Of a DNA stretch of 64,000 bases, positions 29,213-40,740 are shown piece after piece. The notes under the pieces were generated by a model. That model saw only the letters and a list, made by a program, of their open reading frames with translations. It made no database searches and had not been told where the DNA came from. The stretch comes from Methylobacter sp. S3L5C (lineage in GTDB: Bacteria > Pseudomonadota > Gammaproteobacteria > Methylococcales > Methylomonadaceae). Position 1 is the stretch's first letter. Each line of letters starts with the position of its first letter. Position numbers and translations under genes: made by a program. The DNA lies in contig NZ_CP076024.1 in the NCBI RefSeq assembly GCF_022788635.1, positions 124,001 through 188,000 of the forward strand, in the 5' to 3' direction.

Positions 29213-30711
29213 TTAATCTATAAGTTACAGTTAGATACGCAAATAATAAGATAAAGATCAAGCACTATTCTGGTAGAATTTTGAGTATTACAAAGTCTGA
29301 TCAATAACTTAACCATGCCAGCTATTAAAAAAAACCGTATTCAGCAGCAAATTGACCGCTTCAAAAAGTCATTTTTGCAATCCCAAGGACTAGGTGTTGA
29401 GGATTTTTTTCAGCCGACAGCATTACCAACATTATCGCCAATACCCCGCATAAACGCTCCTCGGTGTTCTTGCCCTTAGTCACGCTTAAAGCTTTCATTT
29501 TCCAAGTATTAAGTGATGACGGTTCCTGTAAACAGGCAGTGGCAGGCGTATTGATTGATCGTATCGTCGATGGACAATCAGCCAATACGGTTAACACGGG
29601 ACCTTACTGTAAAGCCCGACAACGCTTACCACTAAAGGAACTCAGAGCAGCCACCACAGCTGCTGGTTTGCGTCTTCATAACCAGTCTCTGGCCGCGTGG
29701 CGATGGAAGGGTTATAACGTTGTCCTTACTGATGGAGCAACGGTGCAAATGCCAGATACACCAGAGAATCAGGCAGACTTTCCTCAGCTGGATAGTCAAA
29801 AGCCTGGTTTGGGCTTTCCGATTGCTCGCATGGTTGTGTTGATTTCTTTGGCTGCAGGAACCGTGCTCGACTATAGCCTGGGAGCCTATCAAGGCAAAGG
29901 AACTGGCGAAACATCGTTACTCAGTCAACTGTTTGGCAGCCTGTCAGTTGGCGACTTGCTGATGGCGGACCGCTATTACTGTACCTTCGCCATTATTGCG
30001 CTCTTGCAGGCTCGTGAAATTCCTGTGCTATTTCCACTACATGCCCGGAAAAAAGTAGATTTCAGCTTGGGTGTCTACCTGGGTGCAAGAGATCATTTGA
30101 TTGACTGGACGAAACCCAAACGGAAACCGGTGTGGATGTCCAAGCAGGACTATAGCGACTTGCCGGAATCGATTACCGTCCGAGAGTTTGCGGTAAACGG
30201 CAGAATCTATTTGACCACCTTACTAAATGCAAAGGGCTTTCATAAGCAAGAGCTGGCTATGCTTTATAAGCAGCGCTGGAAAATTGAGCTGGATTTTCGT
30301 TCCATCAAAACCAATATGGGCATGGAAATATTACGGTGCAAAAAACCTGACATGGTAAGCAAGGAGATAGCTATCCACTTATTGGCATACAACATCATTC
30401 GTGGCAATTTGGCACAGGCAGCCAGCCTGCATGAGAAGATACCCCGCCAACTGAGTTTCAGGTCAGCAGTGCAACTGGTCATTCAAGCCGCCAAGCAGAT
30501 GGTAGGCTTGACAGGGAACCAACTCATAAGCGCCTTGCGTGAATTATTAAAAGCGATGGCATCAACGGCCATTGGAAAACAAAAACGTAAGAGCCAGCCA
30601 AGAGCAGTCAAACGCCGACCAAAACCCTTTCCTTTGCTGATGGTGCCAAGAAACGAGGCATGTTTAAGCCTCTGACTTTGTTTTTTATATTTGCGGTAGC
30701 AGTATTAGTAT
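29186..30711 (+). mobile_element. IS4-family insertion sequence, about 1.53 kb
   Basis: Perfect 23-bp terminal inverted repeats lie at 29186-29208 and 30689-30711, each with outer end ATACTAATACTGCTACCG. They enclose one transposase gene. The flanking bases outside the repeats (AGCCTCTTA on the left, CTGAGGGTT on the right) do not match, so no target duplication is visible. Different genes are cut at the two ends, which points to a rearrangement after or during insertion. Confidence 0.9.
29315..30675 (+). CDS. IS4-family transposase (frame slip near the 5' end)
   Basis: The main frame (open from about 29410; first plausible start GTG at 29464) encodes a DDE transposase with the acidic residues in VLTDGATVQMPDT, LLMADRYYC and the family signature YKQRWKIELDFRSIKT, matching Y-(2)-R-(3)-E-(6)-K. 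The expected N-terminus lies upstream in another frame: MPAIKKNRIQQQIDRFKKSF to VEDFF, from ATG 29315 and ending at 29479. The frames join by -1 slippage at the T7 run 29404-29410 (T TTT TTT in the zero frame). This could be programmed frameshifting, a disabling mutation or a sequence error. Confidence 0.88.
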
Positions 30712-31515
30712 CTGAGGGTTGTTTTTGGCAAAGGTTTGCAGTTGTACAAGCTGTGCTTGTGCGGCAATCAATTCACCTTGCAACTTGGCGACTTGTTCCA
30801 ACTCGATAGAGGTTTGCTGTTCCGGGTCAAATACACCTTTCTGGTTACGGTAAGCGGATAAAACCAGAGCGGCAGCTTTGGCTTTTTGTTCCGCAGTGCT
30901 TACTTCGCCAGCGGCAAAGCGGATCATGTCTTGGCGCCCGGTTTCATTAAGCTGATTAATCAGTGCTTCACTTATCTCTATCAGTTGCTCATTAATTTTA
31001 AAAGAATCTTCTGCGGTAAAGCTTCTTACTGTCAGGGTAGTAATTGAGGATAGCGGATCCAGCTCAACCTCCACTTTCTTTTGGTAATATTTGTACAGGG
31101 CTTCAAAACTGGTATCCCACCTGTCCAGGCCTGCAAAGCGGCTGAAGATATCCACATCGGTGCTGGCAAAAGCTTTGCCTATATTCAGTTTGTCATTAAG
31201 TGACGAAAGGGCGTCGCGTGACAGTATGTAATCCTGAACGGTGTAGCTGTCGTCTTGCGAACTGGAAAAGCCGGTGCCTTTAAGAAGCATACCCAAAGGG
31301 GATGCTGTTTGCCGCTCGGGGCTACGCACGACAAAACTGGATTCTGAAATGTAAACGTCAGAGGCAATAAAGCCAAAATAAACAATGGATAAAAAAGTAG
31401 GTATGACAACCGTTAAAAGAAACAGCCAATTCAAATCTTTGATACGAGCAACAAGCCCTTGTTTGGGTTGATTAATAATTTTCTTTGAGACAGGGTCAAT
31501 CAATAGGGTATTCAC
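30685..31515 (-). pseudogene. Capsule export inner-membrane protein (KpsE/CtrB type), truncated
   Basis: The first 270 or so residues match polysaccharide co-polymerase proteins of ABC-dependent capsule export. There is a cytoplasmic tail, one membrane segment (WLFLLTVVIPTFLSIVYFGFI, split around residues 29-49), SDVYISESSFVVRSPE, and a long periplasmic helical part ending LQTFAKNNPQ. The sequence then enters the IS and stops. About 100 residues, including the second membrane segment needed for anchoring, are missing. It faces the truncated polyketide synthase gene across the IS. Confidence 0.85.
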
Positions 31516-31936
31516 AATTTTTTTGATTCAGTTAGTTCAGGGGTTGTGTAGATATCCAGATAAGTTCTGTTCGCTTGGTGTTTGTATTCCCGTAGTTTTG
31601 AAATTACCCCGTAAGTTAACTGTTACCCGAGAGCAACAAATGTTTATTCTGCTGTTAAAAATAGCCGATTGCCAGAAATGACAGGAAACAAGTGTAGCAT
31701 AATAAAATAAATTTACAGTATTCAGTAATAATAACTAATTTGATAGATCATACTACAGGTAGTTACCGTTGCGGATTTTTAATATAAATTCTCAGATAAA
31801 TAATATCGATGTTTACAGATATCATTTCTTCAAAAATAGCTGCATTTACACAAATAAAAGCAGTGTTAATTCAGTACGTAGGGCGCAATAGGTGGTAGCC
31901 GTGTTGTGTCGTTCTCGCTTTGACTTTGAAGGCGTG
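31516..31936. other. AT-rich intergenic region before the tandem array
   Basis: No gene seen. It should carry the promoter of the former kpsE-like gene near 31520-31700. From about 31875 the sequence becomes richer in G+C and resembles dispersed repeat debris (TACGTAGGGCGCAATAGG) leading into the array. Confidence 0.4.
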
Positions 31937-32505
31937 CCCTACAGAAAAACAAGGTCGCTTAATCAACTTTTGACTGATGCGTGACGGGGTTTGTAACCCC
32001 GTTGCTTACGTTTTACCAGCTATTGACGCCTTCAAACGTTTCGGTCAGGGTTGCAAACCCAAACCGGCATATGGGAAGGAAAGGCGGTTAAATGACGTGG
32101 ATTTGTGAAGCGTGACGGGGTTTGTAACCCCGTTGCTTACGTTTTACCAGCTATTGACGCCTTCAAACGTTTCGGTCAGGGTTGCAAACCCAAACCGGCA
32201 TATGGGAAGGAAAGGCGGTTAAATGACGTGGATTTGTGAAGCGTGACGGGGTTTGTAACCCCGTTGCTTACGTTTTGCAAGCTATTGACGCCTTCAAACG
32301 TTTCGGTCAGGGTTGCAAACCCAGACCGGCATATGGGAAGGAAAGGCGGTTAAATGACGTGAATTTGTGAAGCGTGACGGGGTTTGTAACCCGTTGCTTA
32401 CGTTTTACCAGCTATTGGCGCCTTCAAACGTTTCGGTCAGGGTTGCAAACCCAGACCGGCATATAGCGCCCTACAGAAAGCAAGGTTGCTAAATCAACTT
32501 TTGAC
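31937..32505. repeat. 131-bp tandem array flanked by direct repeats
   Basis: Units begin GTGACGGGGTTTGTAACC at 31981, 32112, 32243 and 32374, an exact 131-bp period. Units 1 and 2 appear identical, unit 3 has a few substitutions and unit 4 is partial, ending near 32465 with one base lost in the C run. Each unit contains two hairpins built on GGGGTTTGTAACCCC and GGGTTGCAAACCC. The array is bracketed by a direct repeat of about 37 bp (31937-31974 and 32469-32505, beginning CCCTACAGAAA). There is no spacer pattern, so it is not a CRISPR. Related single copies occur at 24-58 and 35450-35540. Confidence 0.9.
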
Positions 32506-32513
32506 GCTATTCA

Positions 32514-35261
32514 TCAACCAATATTGTAATCATCTTCCAGCAATTTCGCATGGGCGGCAGCCAGTCTGGCGATGGGTATGCGTGGTGCCGAGCAGGAAAC
32601 ATAATCCAGTTTGATATGATGACAAAAACGTATCGATTGCGGATGTCCGCCTTGTTCGCCGCAGATACCTATTGACATACCGGGACGGGTTTTGCGTCCG
32701 GAATCAGCGGTCATTTTCATTAACTGACCAACGCCTTTGGCATCCAGCACTTCAAACGGGTTGTCTTCAAGTAATCCGGTTTCATTATAAAGCGGTAAAA
32801 ATTTGTTTTCTGCATCTTCACGTGAAAACGAGAAGGTTGCCTGGGTTAAGTCGTTGGTGCCGAATGAGAAAAACTCGGCCACTTGAGCCAATTCTCCGGC
32901 ACGGGTACAAGCCCTGACTGTTTCCACCATGGTTCCGAATTTAAACTTTAAAACAATACCGTACTGACTTTCGACTTCTTGCTGAATTTGGTCGACGTAG
33001 ACTTTTACTTTAATTAATTCCTGTACGGTAATAACCTGAGGCACCATAATTTCGGGAGAAATAACGGTGCCTTGTTTGGTACAGAGCGCCGCCGCTTCCA
33101 GAATTGACCGGATTTGCATCTGATAAATTTCCGGATACGACATACCTAATCGCACACCCCGATGGCCCAGCATGGGATTGACTTCATATAACTCTTTAAC
33201 TTTCTTGAGCATCAACTCTTTTTTGGCAATCGCTTTATTAACGACTTCTTCGTTTAGTTGATTAAACGGTATCGGTAAGGCAATATGCGCACCCAAAGTG
33301 TCCAAAGCAACCTGCTGCCCCTGAATCATCACTTTATAAAAATTTAAGGCTTTAATTTCATCTTCCAACTGGTGCTCACTCGGCAAGAACTCATGCATCG
33401 GTGGATCAAGCAAGCGCACTGTTACCGGATAAGGTGACATGGCCTCAAAGATTTGTTTAAAGTCATCGCGTTGAATGGGAAATAATTTTTCCAGCGCTTC
33501 CTCCCTGACTTCTTTGCTGTTGGCCAAAATCATATCAATCACTAACGGCAGACGGTCTGAGGCATTAAACATACGCTCGGTACGGCACAGACCAATACCG
33601 GTTGCACCATAGCTAAGTGCCATGCGTGCACGTTCCGGCGTATCCACATTGGCATGAACTTCCAACTCGGCAAATTGATCGGCCCACGATAACAAGGTTT
33701 TTAATTCTTCTGAAAATGCCGATTCAATCGTTGCAATTTTACCCAAATAAATAAGCCCGGTGCTGCCATCAATAGTGATAATGTCGCCTTCACGGATATG
33801 CAGATCGCCAATGACAGCTTGGCGGGCACGCACATCTATTTTTATGTCTTCAGCGCCGGCAATACAAGCTTTACCCATCCCTCTGGCAACCACCGCAGCA
33901 TGTGAGGTTTTACCGCCACGACTGGTTAAAATACCTTGCGCGGCAAAAAAACCATGAATATCTTCCGGCTTGGTTTCTTCTCTCAGTAAAATAACAAGCT
34001 CTCCTGCACGACCCATTAATTCGGCGGTATCGGCATCAAACACACATTTTCCGAAAGCAGCACCCGGCGAAGCAGGCAAGCCTTGAGCCACCGGCTTGGC
34101 TTTATTTTCCGGATCAAGTTGTGGATGCAGCAACTGTTCCAGTAATTCAGGGTTAATACGCAATAAAGCCTGCTCCTTACTAATCAGACCTTCAGCAACC
34201 ATCTCCACAGAAGTGCGTACCATTGCCGCTGCATTCATTTTGCCGTTACGCGTTTGCAGGCAATACAGTATGCCGCCTTGAATGGTGTATTCATAATCCT
34301 GAACTTCTTTGTAATGCGCTTCAAGTTTGTTGCGTAATTCAACCAACTGCTGGTAAAGATCCGGCATTTCATGAGCCAGTTCATGCACCGGCTTTGGCGT
34401 TCTAATACCGGCAACAACATCTTCACCTTGGGCATTAACCAGATATTCGCCATACATTTCATTAACGCCGGTACCCGGATTACGGGTAAAACCGACACCG
34501 GTTGCGCAATCATTACCCATATTACCAAACACCATGGCAACGACATTAACCGCTGTACCGTTAGCCATTTTAGGGGTGATATGAAATTCGCGTCGGTAAT
34601 CGACTGCACGCTTGCCCGTCCAGGAATTAAATACCGCTTTAATAGACAATTCCAGTTGTTCATATACGTCTTCAGGGAAAGGCTTGCCGGTTTCTTCCTG
34701 CACTACCTGTAAAAACAATTCACTGATTTGGCGTAAATGTTCGGCATCCAAACCTACATCGGCTTTAATCCCTGCTTGCTTTTTGATTGCAGCAAAATGC
34801 AGGTCAAATTTTTCATCATCAATACCCAAGGCAACCTTGCCAAATAACTGGATAAAGCGGCGATAGGCATCGTAGGCAAAACGTGCATCGCCAGTTTGCT
34901 CAATCAAACCAATCAGTGTTTTGGCGTTAAGGCCAAGATTTAAAATAGTGTCCATCATGCCCGGCATTGAAATAGCAGAACCGGAGCGTACCGATACCAA
35001 CAACGGGTTATGACTATCACCAAACCGTTTACCTGAAAGTACTTCAACTTCGCCAATATGGACTTTAACCTCGGCCAACAAACTTTGGGTTAATTGATGG
35101 CTTTCAAGATAATCGAGACAAGCTTTGGTAGTAATGACAAATCCTGGCGGGACATTAAGTCCTATCTGGGTCATTTCGCAAAGATTGGCACCTTTACCGC
35201 CCAGCAATACTTTATTTTTTCCGTCGCCTTTTTGGAATGAATAGATATATTTTTCAGTCAT
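32514..35261 (-). CDS. ppdK: Pyruvate, phosphate dikinase
   Basis: PPDK interconverts pyruvate + ATP + Pi and PEP + AMP + PPi. The ATG at 35261 (GGGA upstream) gives 915 residues; a TTG four codons earlier overlaps that ribosome site. The ATP-grasp N-terminal part has GGKGANLCEM and VGFTRNPGTG. The swivelling domain has the phosphorylated histidine in GGKTSHAAVVARGMGK. The C-terminal TIM barrel has GLCRTERMF and the catalytic cysteine in GICGEQGGHP (near residue 867). Type I methanotrophs often use this enzyme for reversible glycolysis with pyrophosphate. It is monocistronic, with a repeat array just downstream. Confidence 0.96.
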   Translation of the reverse strand: MTEKYIYSFQKGDGKNKVLLGGKGANLCEMTQIGLNVPPGFVITTKACLDYLESHQLTQSLLAEVKVHIGEVEVLSGKRFGDSHNPLLVSVRSGSAISMPGMMDTILNLGLNAKTLIGLIEQTGDARFAYDAYRRFIQLFGKVALGIDDEKFDLHFAAIKKQAGIKADVGLDAEHLRQISELFLQVVQEETGKPFPEDVYEQLELSIKAVFNSWTGKRAVDYRREFHITPKMANGTAVNVVAMVFGNMGNDCATGVGFTRNPGTGVNEMYGEYLVNAQGEDVVAGIRTPKPVHELAHEMPDLYQQLVELRNKLEAHYKEVQDYEYTIQGGILYCLQTRNGKMNAAAMVRTSVEMVAEGLISKEQALLRINPELLEQLLHPQLDPENKAKPVAQGLPASPGAAFGKCVFDADTAELMGRAGELVILLREETKPEDIHGFFAAQGILTSRGGKTSHAAVVARGMGKACIAGAEDIKIDVRARQAVIGDLHIREGDIITIDGSTGLIYLGKIATIESAFSEELKTLLSWADQFAELEVHANVDTPERARMALSYGATGIGLCRTERMFNASDRLPLVIDMILANSKEVREEALEKLFPIQRDDFKQIFEAMSPYPVTVRLLDPPMHEFLPSEHQLEDEIKALNFYKVMIQGQQVALDTLGAHIALPIPFNQLNEEVVNKAIAKKELMLKKVKELYEVNPMLGHRGVRLGMSYPEIYQMQIRSILEAAALCTKQGTVISPEIMVPQVITVQELIKVKVYVDQIQQEVESQYGIVLKFKFGTMVETVRACTRAGELAQVAEFFSFGTNDLTQATFSFSREDAENKFLPLYNETGLLEDNPFEVLDAKGVGQLMKMTADSGRKTRPGMSIGICGEQGGHPQSIRFCHHIKLDYVSCSAPRIPIARLAAAHAKLLEDDYNIG

Positions 35262-35696
35262 GTTTTTTCCCAAAGTTGAATAGATGAAGATAACCGCACA
35301 ATTATAAAGTAATTTAATTTAGCTTTTATGACAACTTTTAAAACAAACCCCGTCACGCCTCAGCAGCATAGGTATCTACATAAGTTCTACTGCTCCTTCT
35401 CCAAAGGGAGAAGGTCGGGATGAGGGGAATGTAACTGCTTGATTTTACTCCGATGCCGGTCGGGGTTTGCAACCCCGACCGAAACGTTTGAAAACTTCAA
35501 TAGCTTTCAAAACGTGAGTATCTGTGTCGGGTTACGGCTGGCGCCTAATCCGACCTACAAAGATTATTAGCATCAATAAGTATTGAAGCAGGTGATATCG
35601 TAACCCGGCCTTATTGATTGATTTGTTGAGCTTCGCTATCACTTGGCAATAGCGCAACCCAATCAGGTAATAATTGCTCTTTATATAGTATAGCTA
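35262..35696. repeat. Intergenic region with palindromic repeats
   Basis: No gene is seen. Positions 35393-35412 hold the palindrome CCTTCTCC-AAAG-GGAGAAGG. Positions 35457-35481 hold a near-perfect 11-bp-arm palindrome, CGGTCGGGGTT around TGC. From 35445 to about 35560 the sequence is a copy of the family in the 131-bp array, followed by the GGCGCCTAATCCGACCTAC-type repeat. These probably lie 3' of ftsK and 5' of ppdK. Confidence 0.65.
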
Positions 35697-38006
35697 TTAA
35701 TCTTTAACAGGTGGTGGTGCCAGTACAACTCTTGAGCCATTAGATTCTGCGGAACTGACAATCCCTGCCGCTTCCATGTCTTCTATCATGGTGGCGGCAC
35801 GATTATAACCTACCTTAAAACGGCGCTGGACACTGGATATTGATGCCTTGCGGGATTCAGTAACAAACATGACCGCTTCATCGTATAAAGCATCAGACTC
35901 TGAATTATTACCGCTGTCACCGTTCATACTATAACCCTCACTGGAATCTGAGGATTCGCGGGTTATATCTTCCAAATAATCAGGTGGCGCGGTTTGTTTT
36001 AAAAATTCAACAACTCGATGTACTTCATGATCATCGACAAATGCCCCATGAGCACGGATAGGAATACTGGTGCCTGATGGCAAAAATAACATATCACCAT
36101 TACCTAACAACGTTTCAGCGCCGCCTTGATCAAGAATAGTTCGTGAGTCAATACGCGATGAAACCTGAAAAGATATACGCGTGGGTACGTTGGCTTTAAT
36201 CAGTCCGGTTAACACATCAACCGATGGACGCTGCGTTGCCAAAATTAAATGAATACCGGCAGCTCTGGCTTTTTGCGCCAAACGGGCAATTAACTCTTCA
36301 ACTTTTTTACCGACAATCATCATCATATCGGCTAATTCGTCAATAACGATGACGATACTGGGTAATTTGTTTAAGACCGGAAAATATTCACCGTCTTCCA
36401 GCGGGTTTAACAGTTGAAACATGGGGTCTCTAATGCTCTCCCCTCTTGCATCTGCCTCATCAATCAAATGATTAAATCCCGCCAGATTTCTAACGCCCAT
36501 TTTGGACATTAATTTATAACGTCTTTCCATTTCAGCAACCGCCCAACGCAAGGCGTTACTGGCTTCCTTCATATCAGTTACTACTGGCGTCAATAAATGC
36601 GGTATACCTTCATAAACAGATAACTCCAGCATTTTAGGATCGATCATAATCAATCGTACTTCTTCAGGCGTCGCTTTATAAAGCAAGCTAAGAATCATGG
36701 TATTGATGGCAACCGATTTTCCTGATCCGGTAGTACCGGCAACCAGTGCATGAGGCATTTTACCCAAATCGGCTACCAAAGGTGCACCGGCAATATCCTT
36801 ACCCATTGCCAAGGTCAACATGGATTTAGCCTTTTCAAAAACAGGCGCTGCCAACAATTCGCGCAGTGTGACCATTTCCCGTTCCCTGTTAGGGATTTCG
36901 AGGCCGACCACTGATTTACCCGGAATAATTTCAACAATACGTACGCTGGTAACCGACAAAGCCCTGGCCAGGTCTTTGGATAAACTACTAATACGACTAA
37001 CTTTTACACCGGCGGCAGGCTGCAACTCAAAACGGGTAATAACAGGACCAGGATGAAAACCCACAACTGCCACGGCAACATTAAAATCGGCAAGAATATC
37101 TTCTACCAATCGAGACATTTCTTCCAAATCTGCTTGCGAATAACCGACAACCCGGGTGTCTCTTTCATCCAGCAAATCTAAAGAAGGTAATACATCTTCC
37201 CCGGCATTATATTTGGGGGCAGTTTTTTGTTGTGGTTGTGTTTGTAGTTGACTGCTGTTTTTTTCAAACTGCACTACCTTTTTTTCGATAACAGGGGCTA
37301 AAACTTTAGGAATGGATATGGCTTTAACAATCGCTGTTCTTAATGTCTCCGGCTTTACAGGATCATTATCAAACGACTCAACAGAGTGTTCAGTGGGTGC
37401 CCGCCATAAATTAGTTACGGTGCAGCCAACAGCACCGCATAAAGATACCGTATATTTACCGATAAGATCAATAAAGGCCAGCCAGGATAACTCGGTAGTC
37501 AGGGTAATTCCGGACAATAGTAAAACAATTAAAAATAAGGTGGCTCCTGAATTGCCAAATAAGATCAATACCGCATCGCCAATTTCCTGACCTACAATAC
37601 CGCCGGTACTACCTGGCAGCTGGACACCCACTCTTAATACATATAAATATAATAATGCCGCACCAGAAACAATGATCGCTATAGACCCTAACCACTGCAA
37701 GGCTATCGTCATTTTTTGCTGTCCTTGTCTGGCCTGACCATATAACATATAGCCATGCCAAGAGAGGATAACCGGAAACAAATACGCAATCAAACCAAAA
37801 AAGCTGAGTGTAAAATCAGCGACCCATGCACCAAAAACACCACAGGCGTTAGTGACTGTCTGCACAGAACCACTATGGGTCCAGCCAGCATCCTCTTTAC
37901 TAAAAGTAATCAAGGAAATTAAAAAAAACAAAGCAATCCCAAAAAAACCCAGGACTGCAATTTCGCGTAAACCTCGAAATGTTTTTTCTTCCATTACCGC
38001 AGACAT
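35697..38006 (-). CDS. ftsK: DNA translocase FtsK
   Basis: FtsK pumps chromosome ends through the closing septum and activates XerCD at dif. At 769 residues it is a short-linker form. The N-terminal membrane domain has four hydrophobic segments (about residues 17-180). The motor contains Walker A GTTGSGKS, Walker [13 protein letters not shown] and the [15 protein letters not shown] block. The C-terminal winged-helix gamma domain, which reads KOPS sites, ends the protein ([22 protein letters not shown]). It is divergent from trxB, the common gammaproteobacterial arrangement. The usual downstream lolA lies about 12 kb away in the other orientation. Confidence 0.96.
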   Translation of the reverse strand: MSAVMEEKTFRGLREIAVLGFFGIALFFLISLITFSKEDAGWTHSGSVQTVTNACGVFGAWVADFTLSFFGLIAYLFPVILSWHGYMLYGQARQGQQKMTIALQWLGSIAIIVSGAALLYLYVLRVGVQLPGSTGGIVGQEIGDAVLILFGNSGATLFLIVLLLSGITLTTELSWLAFIDLIGKYTVSLCGAVGCTVTNLWRAPTEHSVESFDNDPVKPETLRTAIVKAISIPKVLAPVIEKKVVQFEKNSSQLQTQPQQKTAPKYNAGEDVLPSLDLLDERDTRVVGYSQADLEEMSRLVEDILADFNVAVAVVGFHPGPVITRFELQPAAGVKVSRISSLSKDLARALSVTSVRIVEIIPGKSVVGLEIPNREREMVTLRELLAAPVFEKAKSMLTLAMGKDIAGAPLVADLGKMPHALVAGTTGSGKSVAINTMILSLLYKATPEEVRLIMIDPKMLELSVYEGIPHLLTPVVTDMKEASNALRWAVAEMERRYKLMSKMGVRNLAGFNHLIDEADARGESIRDPMFQLLNPLEDGEYFPVLNKLPSIVIVIDELADMMMIVGKKVEELIARLAQKARAAGIHLILATQRPSVDVLTGLIKANVPTRISFQVSSRIDSRTILDQGGAETLLGNGDMLFLPSGTSIPIRAHGAFVDDHEVHRVVEFLKQTAPPDYLEDITRESSDSSEGYSMNGDSGNNSESDALYDEAVMFVTESRKASISSVQRRFKVGYNRAATMIEDMEAAGIVSSAESNGSRVVLAPPPVKD

Positions 38007-38205
38007 AAATTATAGCTCAACATAGATTTATACAAATAAAACAGGATTATAGATCAATGATTAAACATTCTACATTAATATTGATCACAAAAAAAACCCA
38101 CTTGTTTTTAGTTCTAAAAAAGTTGATTTATACACACAATAATATTTACGAAACCTTGTTTCACCGGCATACTTTTTTACATTTAACCCAACATAGCTCC
38201 CGTAG

Positions 38206-39168
<963 letters not shown>

Positions 39169-39262
39169 GCAGGTTCAAGGTAAAAGAGGAAAGGCGAAAA
39201 ACGAAAGTTTTTACGCTTCGAACCTTGTACCTTGTACTTTCTTACTTTAACCTTCTAAAAAT

Positions 39263-39958
39263 ATGCAACTAACTGTTCTTGACCCTGATAACCCGGAGCA
39301 GGATTTTCCTGCCTTAAATAAAGCTCTGCGCGAACCGGACGGGTTACTTGCGATTGGCGGTTGCTTGTCAGAAAAACGTTTGTTAAATGCTTATCGGCAT
39401 GGAATTTTCCCTTGGTATAATCCGGACGAGCCCATTCTGTGGTGGTCACCCGATCCCAGATTGGTTTTATTCCCGGATAAATTAATTGTTTCTCGGAGCC
39501 TCCGAAAAACGCTACGCAAAAATGTCTTTACAGTGACCTTTGACCAGGCTTTTAACAAAGTTATTGCTGCCTGTGCAGAACCTCGGCAGGAAAGTGCAGG
39601 CACCTGGATAACAGAGGATATAGAGCAAGCTTATAACATACTCCATCAACAGGGTTTTGCCCATTCTGCAGAAGCCTGGCTGGACGGTGAATTAGTTGGT
39701 GGTTTATACGGTGTTGCTATAGGACGGGTTTTTTTTGGCGAATCCATGTTTCATACCAAAACAGATGCCTCAAAAGTTGTTTTTGCCAGCCTGGTTGAGC
39801 AGCTTAAAATCTGGGATTATCAATTAATTGATTGCCAGGTACACACAACACATTTAGCAAGCTTTGGTGCGGTAAACTGCGATCGTAATAATTTTATAAA
39901 GTTACTCAATAAATATTGTGATAATCCTGCCGACTCATCAGCCTGGCACTTAAAATGA
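39263..39958 (+). CDS. aat: Leucyl/phenylalanyl-tRNA--protein transferase
   Basis: Aat adds Leu or Phe from aminoacyl-tRNA to proteins starting with Arg or Lys, creating type 2 N-degrons for ClpS. The family blocks FPWYNPDEPILWWSPDPR, GTWITEDIEQAY, GGLYGVAIGRVFFGESMF and the final DCQVHTTHLASFGA are all present in 231 residues. The last codons overlap bpt by four bases, so the two transferases are coupled. clpS and clpA lie 1-4 kb downstream. Confidence 0.95.
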   Translation: MQLTVLDPDNPEQDFPALNKALREPDGLLAIGGCLSEKRLLNAYRHGIFPWYNPDEPILWWSPDPRLVLFPDKLIVSRSLRKTLRKNVFTVTFDQAFNKVIAACAEPRQESAGTWITEDIEQAYNILHQQGFAHSAEAWLDGELVGGLYGVAIGRVFFGESMFHTKTDASKVVFASLVEQLKIWDYQLIDCQVHTTHLASFGAVNCDRNNFIKLLNKYCDNPADSSAWHLK

Positions 39959-40656
39959 CATCCATTCCGTTATTTCTTAGTCAGAAACATCCTTGTAGCT
40001 ATCTTGATGGCGAGCAGGCTCAATCAGTGTTTGTTCATCCTTCCTACCCGATAACGCCATCAATTTATGCTCAACTAATAGCACGAGGTTTTCGTCGCAG
40101 TGGCGATGAAGTTTATGCACCGCATTGTTCTCATTGCTCTGCCTGCATTCCGGTAAGACTGCCGGTCAAAAAATTTAAACCCAGCAGAAGTCAGAAACGC
40201 TGCCTGCACAAGAATATTGATACACAAGTCACCGTCAAGCCCGCTATTTTTGAGCAAGCACATTATGACATGTACTTGCGCTATCAAAATGTCAGGCACA
40301 GCGAGGGATCGATGGCTGATGCCAGCCCTGATGATTACCTTGATTTTCTTGGGAGTTCGTGGTGTGACACCCGGTTCATCGAGTTTTCCATCGATAATGA
40401 ACTGGCAGGCATTGCTGTTATTGATCAGTTTGACCAGGCATGGTCAGCGGTTTATACCTTTTTTGAGCCCAAATTTTCTGACTACAGTCTCGGTGTTTTT
40501 GCCGTTTTATGGCAAATTGAACAAGTACTCCTGCAACAAAAAGAATTCTTATATCTGGGATTTTGGATAAAAGCCTGTAAAAAAATGGCTTATAAAAGTG
40601 ATTATCAACCGATAGAGCTCTTAATTGACAATCAATGGCTTGAAATGACTGTTTAA
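39955..40656 (+). CDS. bpt: Aspartate/glutamate leucyltransferase
   Basis: Bpt transfers leucine to N-terminal Asp or Glu, the second bacterial route to an N-degron. It belongs to the arginyl-transferase (ATE) fold. The N-terminal cysteine cluster (HPCSYLDG, then YAPHCSHCSACIPVRLPV) and the C-terminal GNAT-like block, ending LYLGFWIKACKKMAYKSDYQP, match the family. Length is 233 residues. It overlaps aat and precedes infA. Confidence 0.93.
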   Translation: MTSIPLFLSQKHPCSYLDGEQAQSVFVHPSYPITPSIYAQLIARGFRRSGDEVYAPHCSHCSACIPVRLPVKKFKPSRSQKRCLHKNIDTQVTVKPAIFEQAHYDMYLRYQNVRHSEGSMADASPDDYLDFLGSSWCDTRFIEFSIDNELAGIAVIDQFDQAWSAVYTFFEPKFSDYSLGVFAVLWQIEQVLLQQKEFLYLGFWIKACKKMAYKSDYQPIELLIDNQWLEMTV

Positions 40657-40681
40657 AAAAAACAAATATCCACACTCTTAT

Positions 40682-40709
40682 GTTGTTAGAAATCAGCTTA
40701 TGTTATAAT
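40682..40709 (+). promoter_or_regulatory. Probable sigma-70 promoter of infA
   Basis: TATAAT at 40704-40709 is a perfect -10 box, with TTGTTA at 40682-40687 as -35 and a 16-bp spacer. It lies 31 bp before the infA ATG, which is short but sufficient for the leader with GGGGA. Confidence 0.55.
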
Positions 40710-40740
40710 GCGTTATTTTAATTGCGGGGACTAAATACAA

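Noticed and set aside
31981-32465. Possible CRISPR array
   Set aside because: The period is 131 bp with no unique spacers between conserved short repeats; whole units are repeated.
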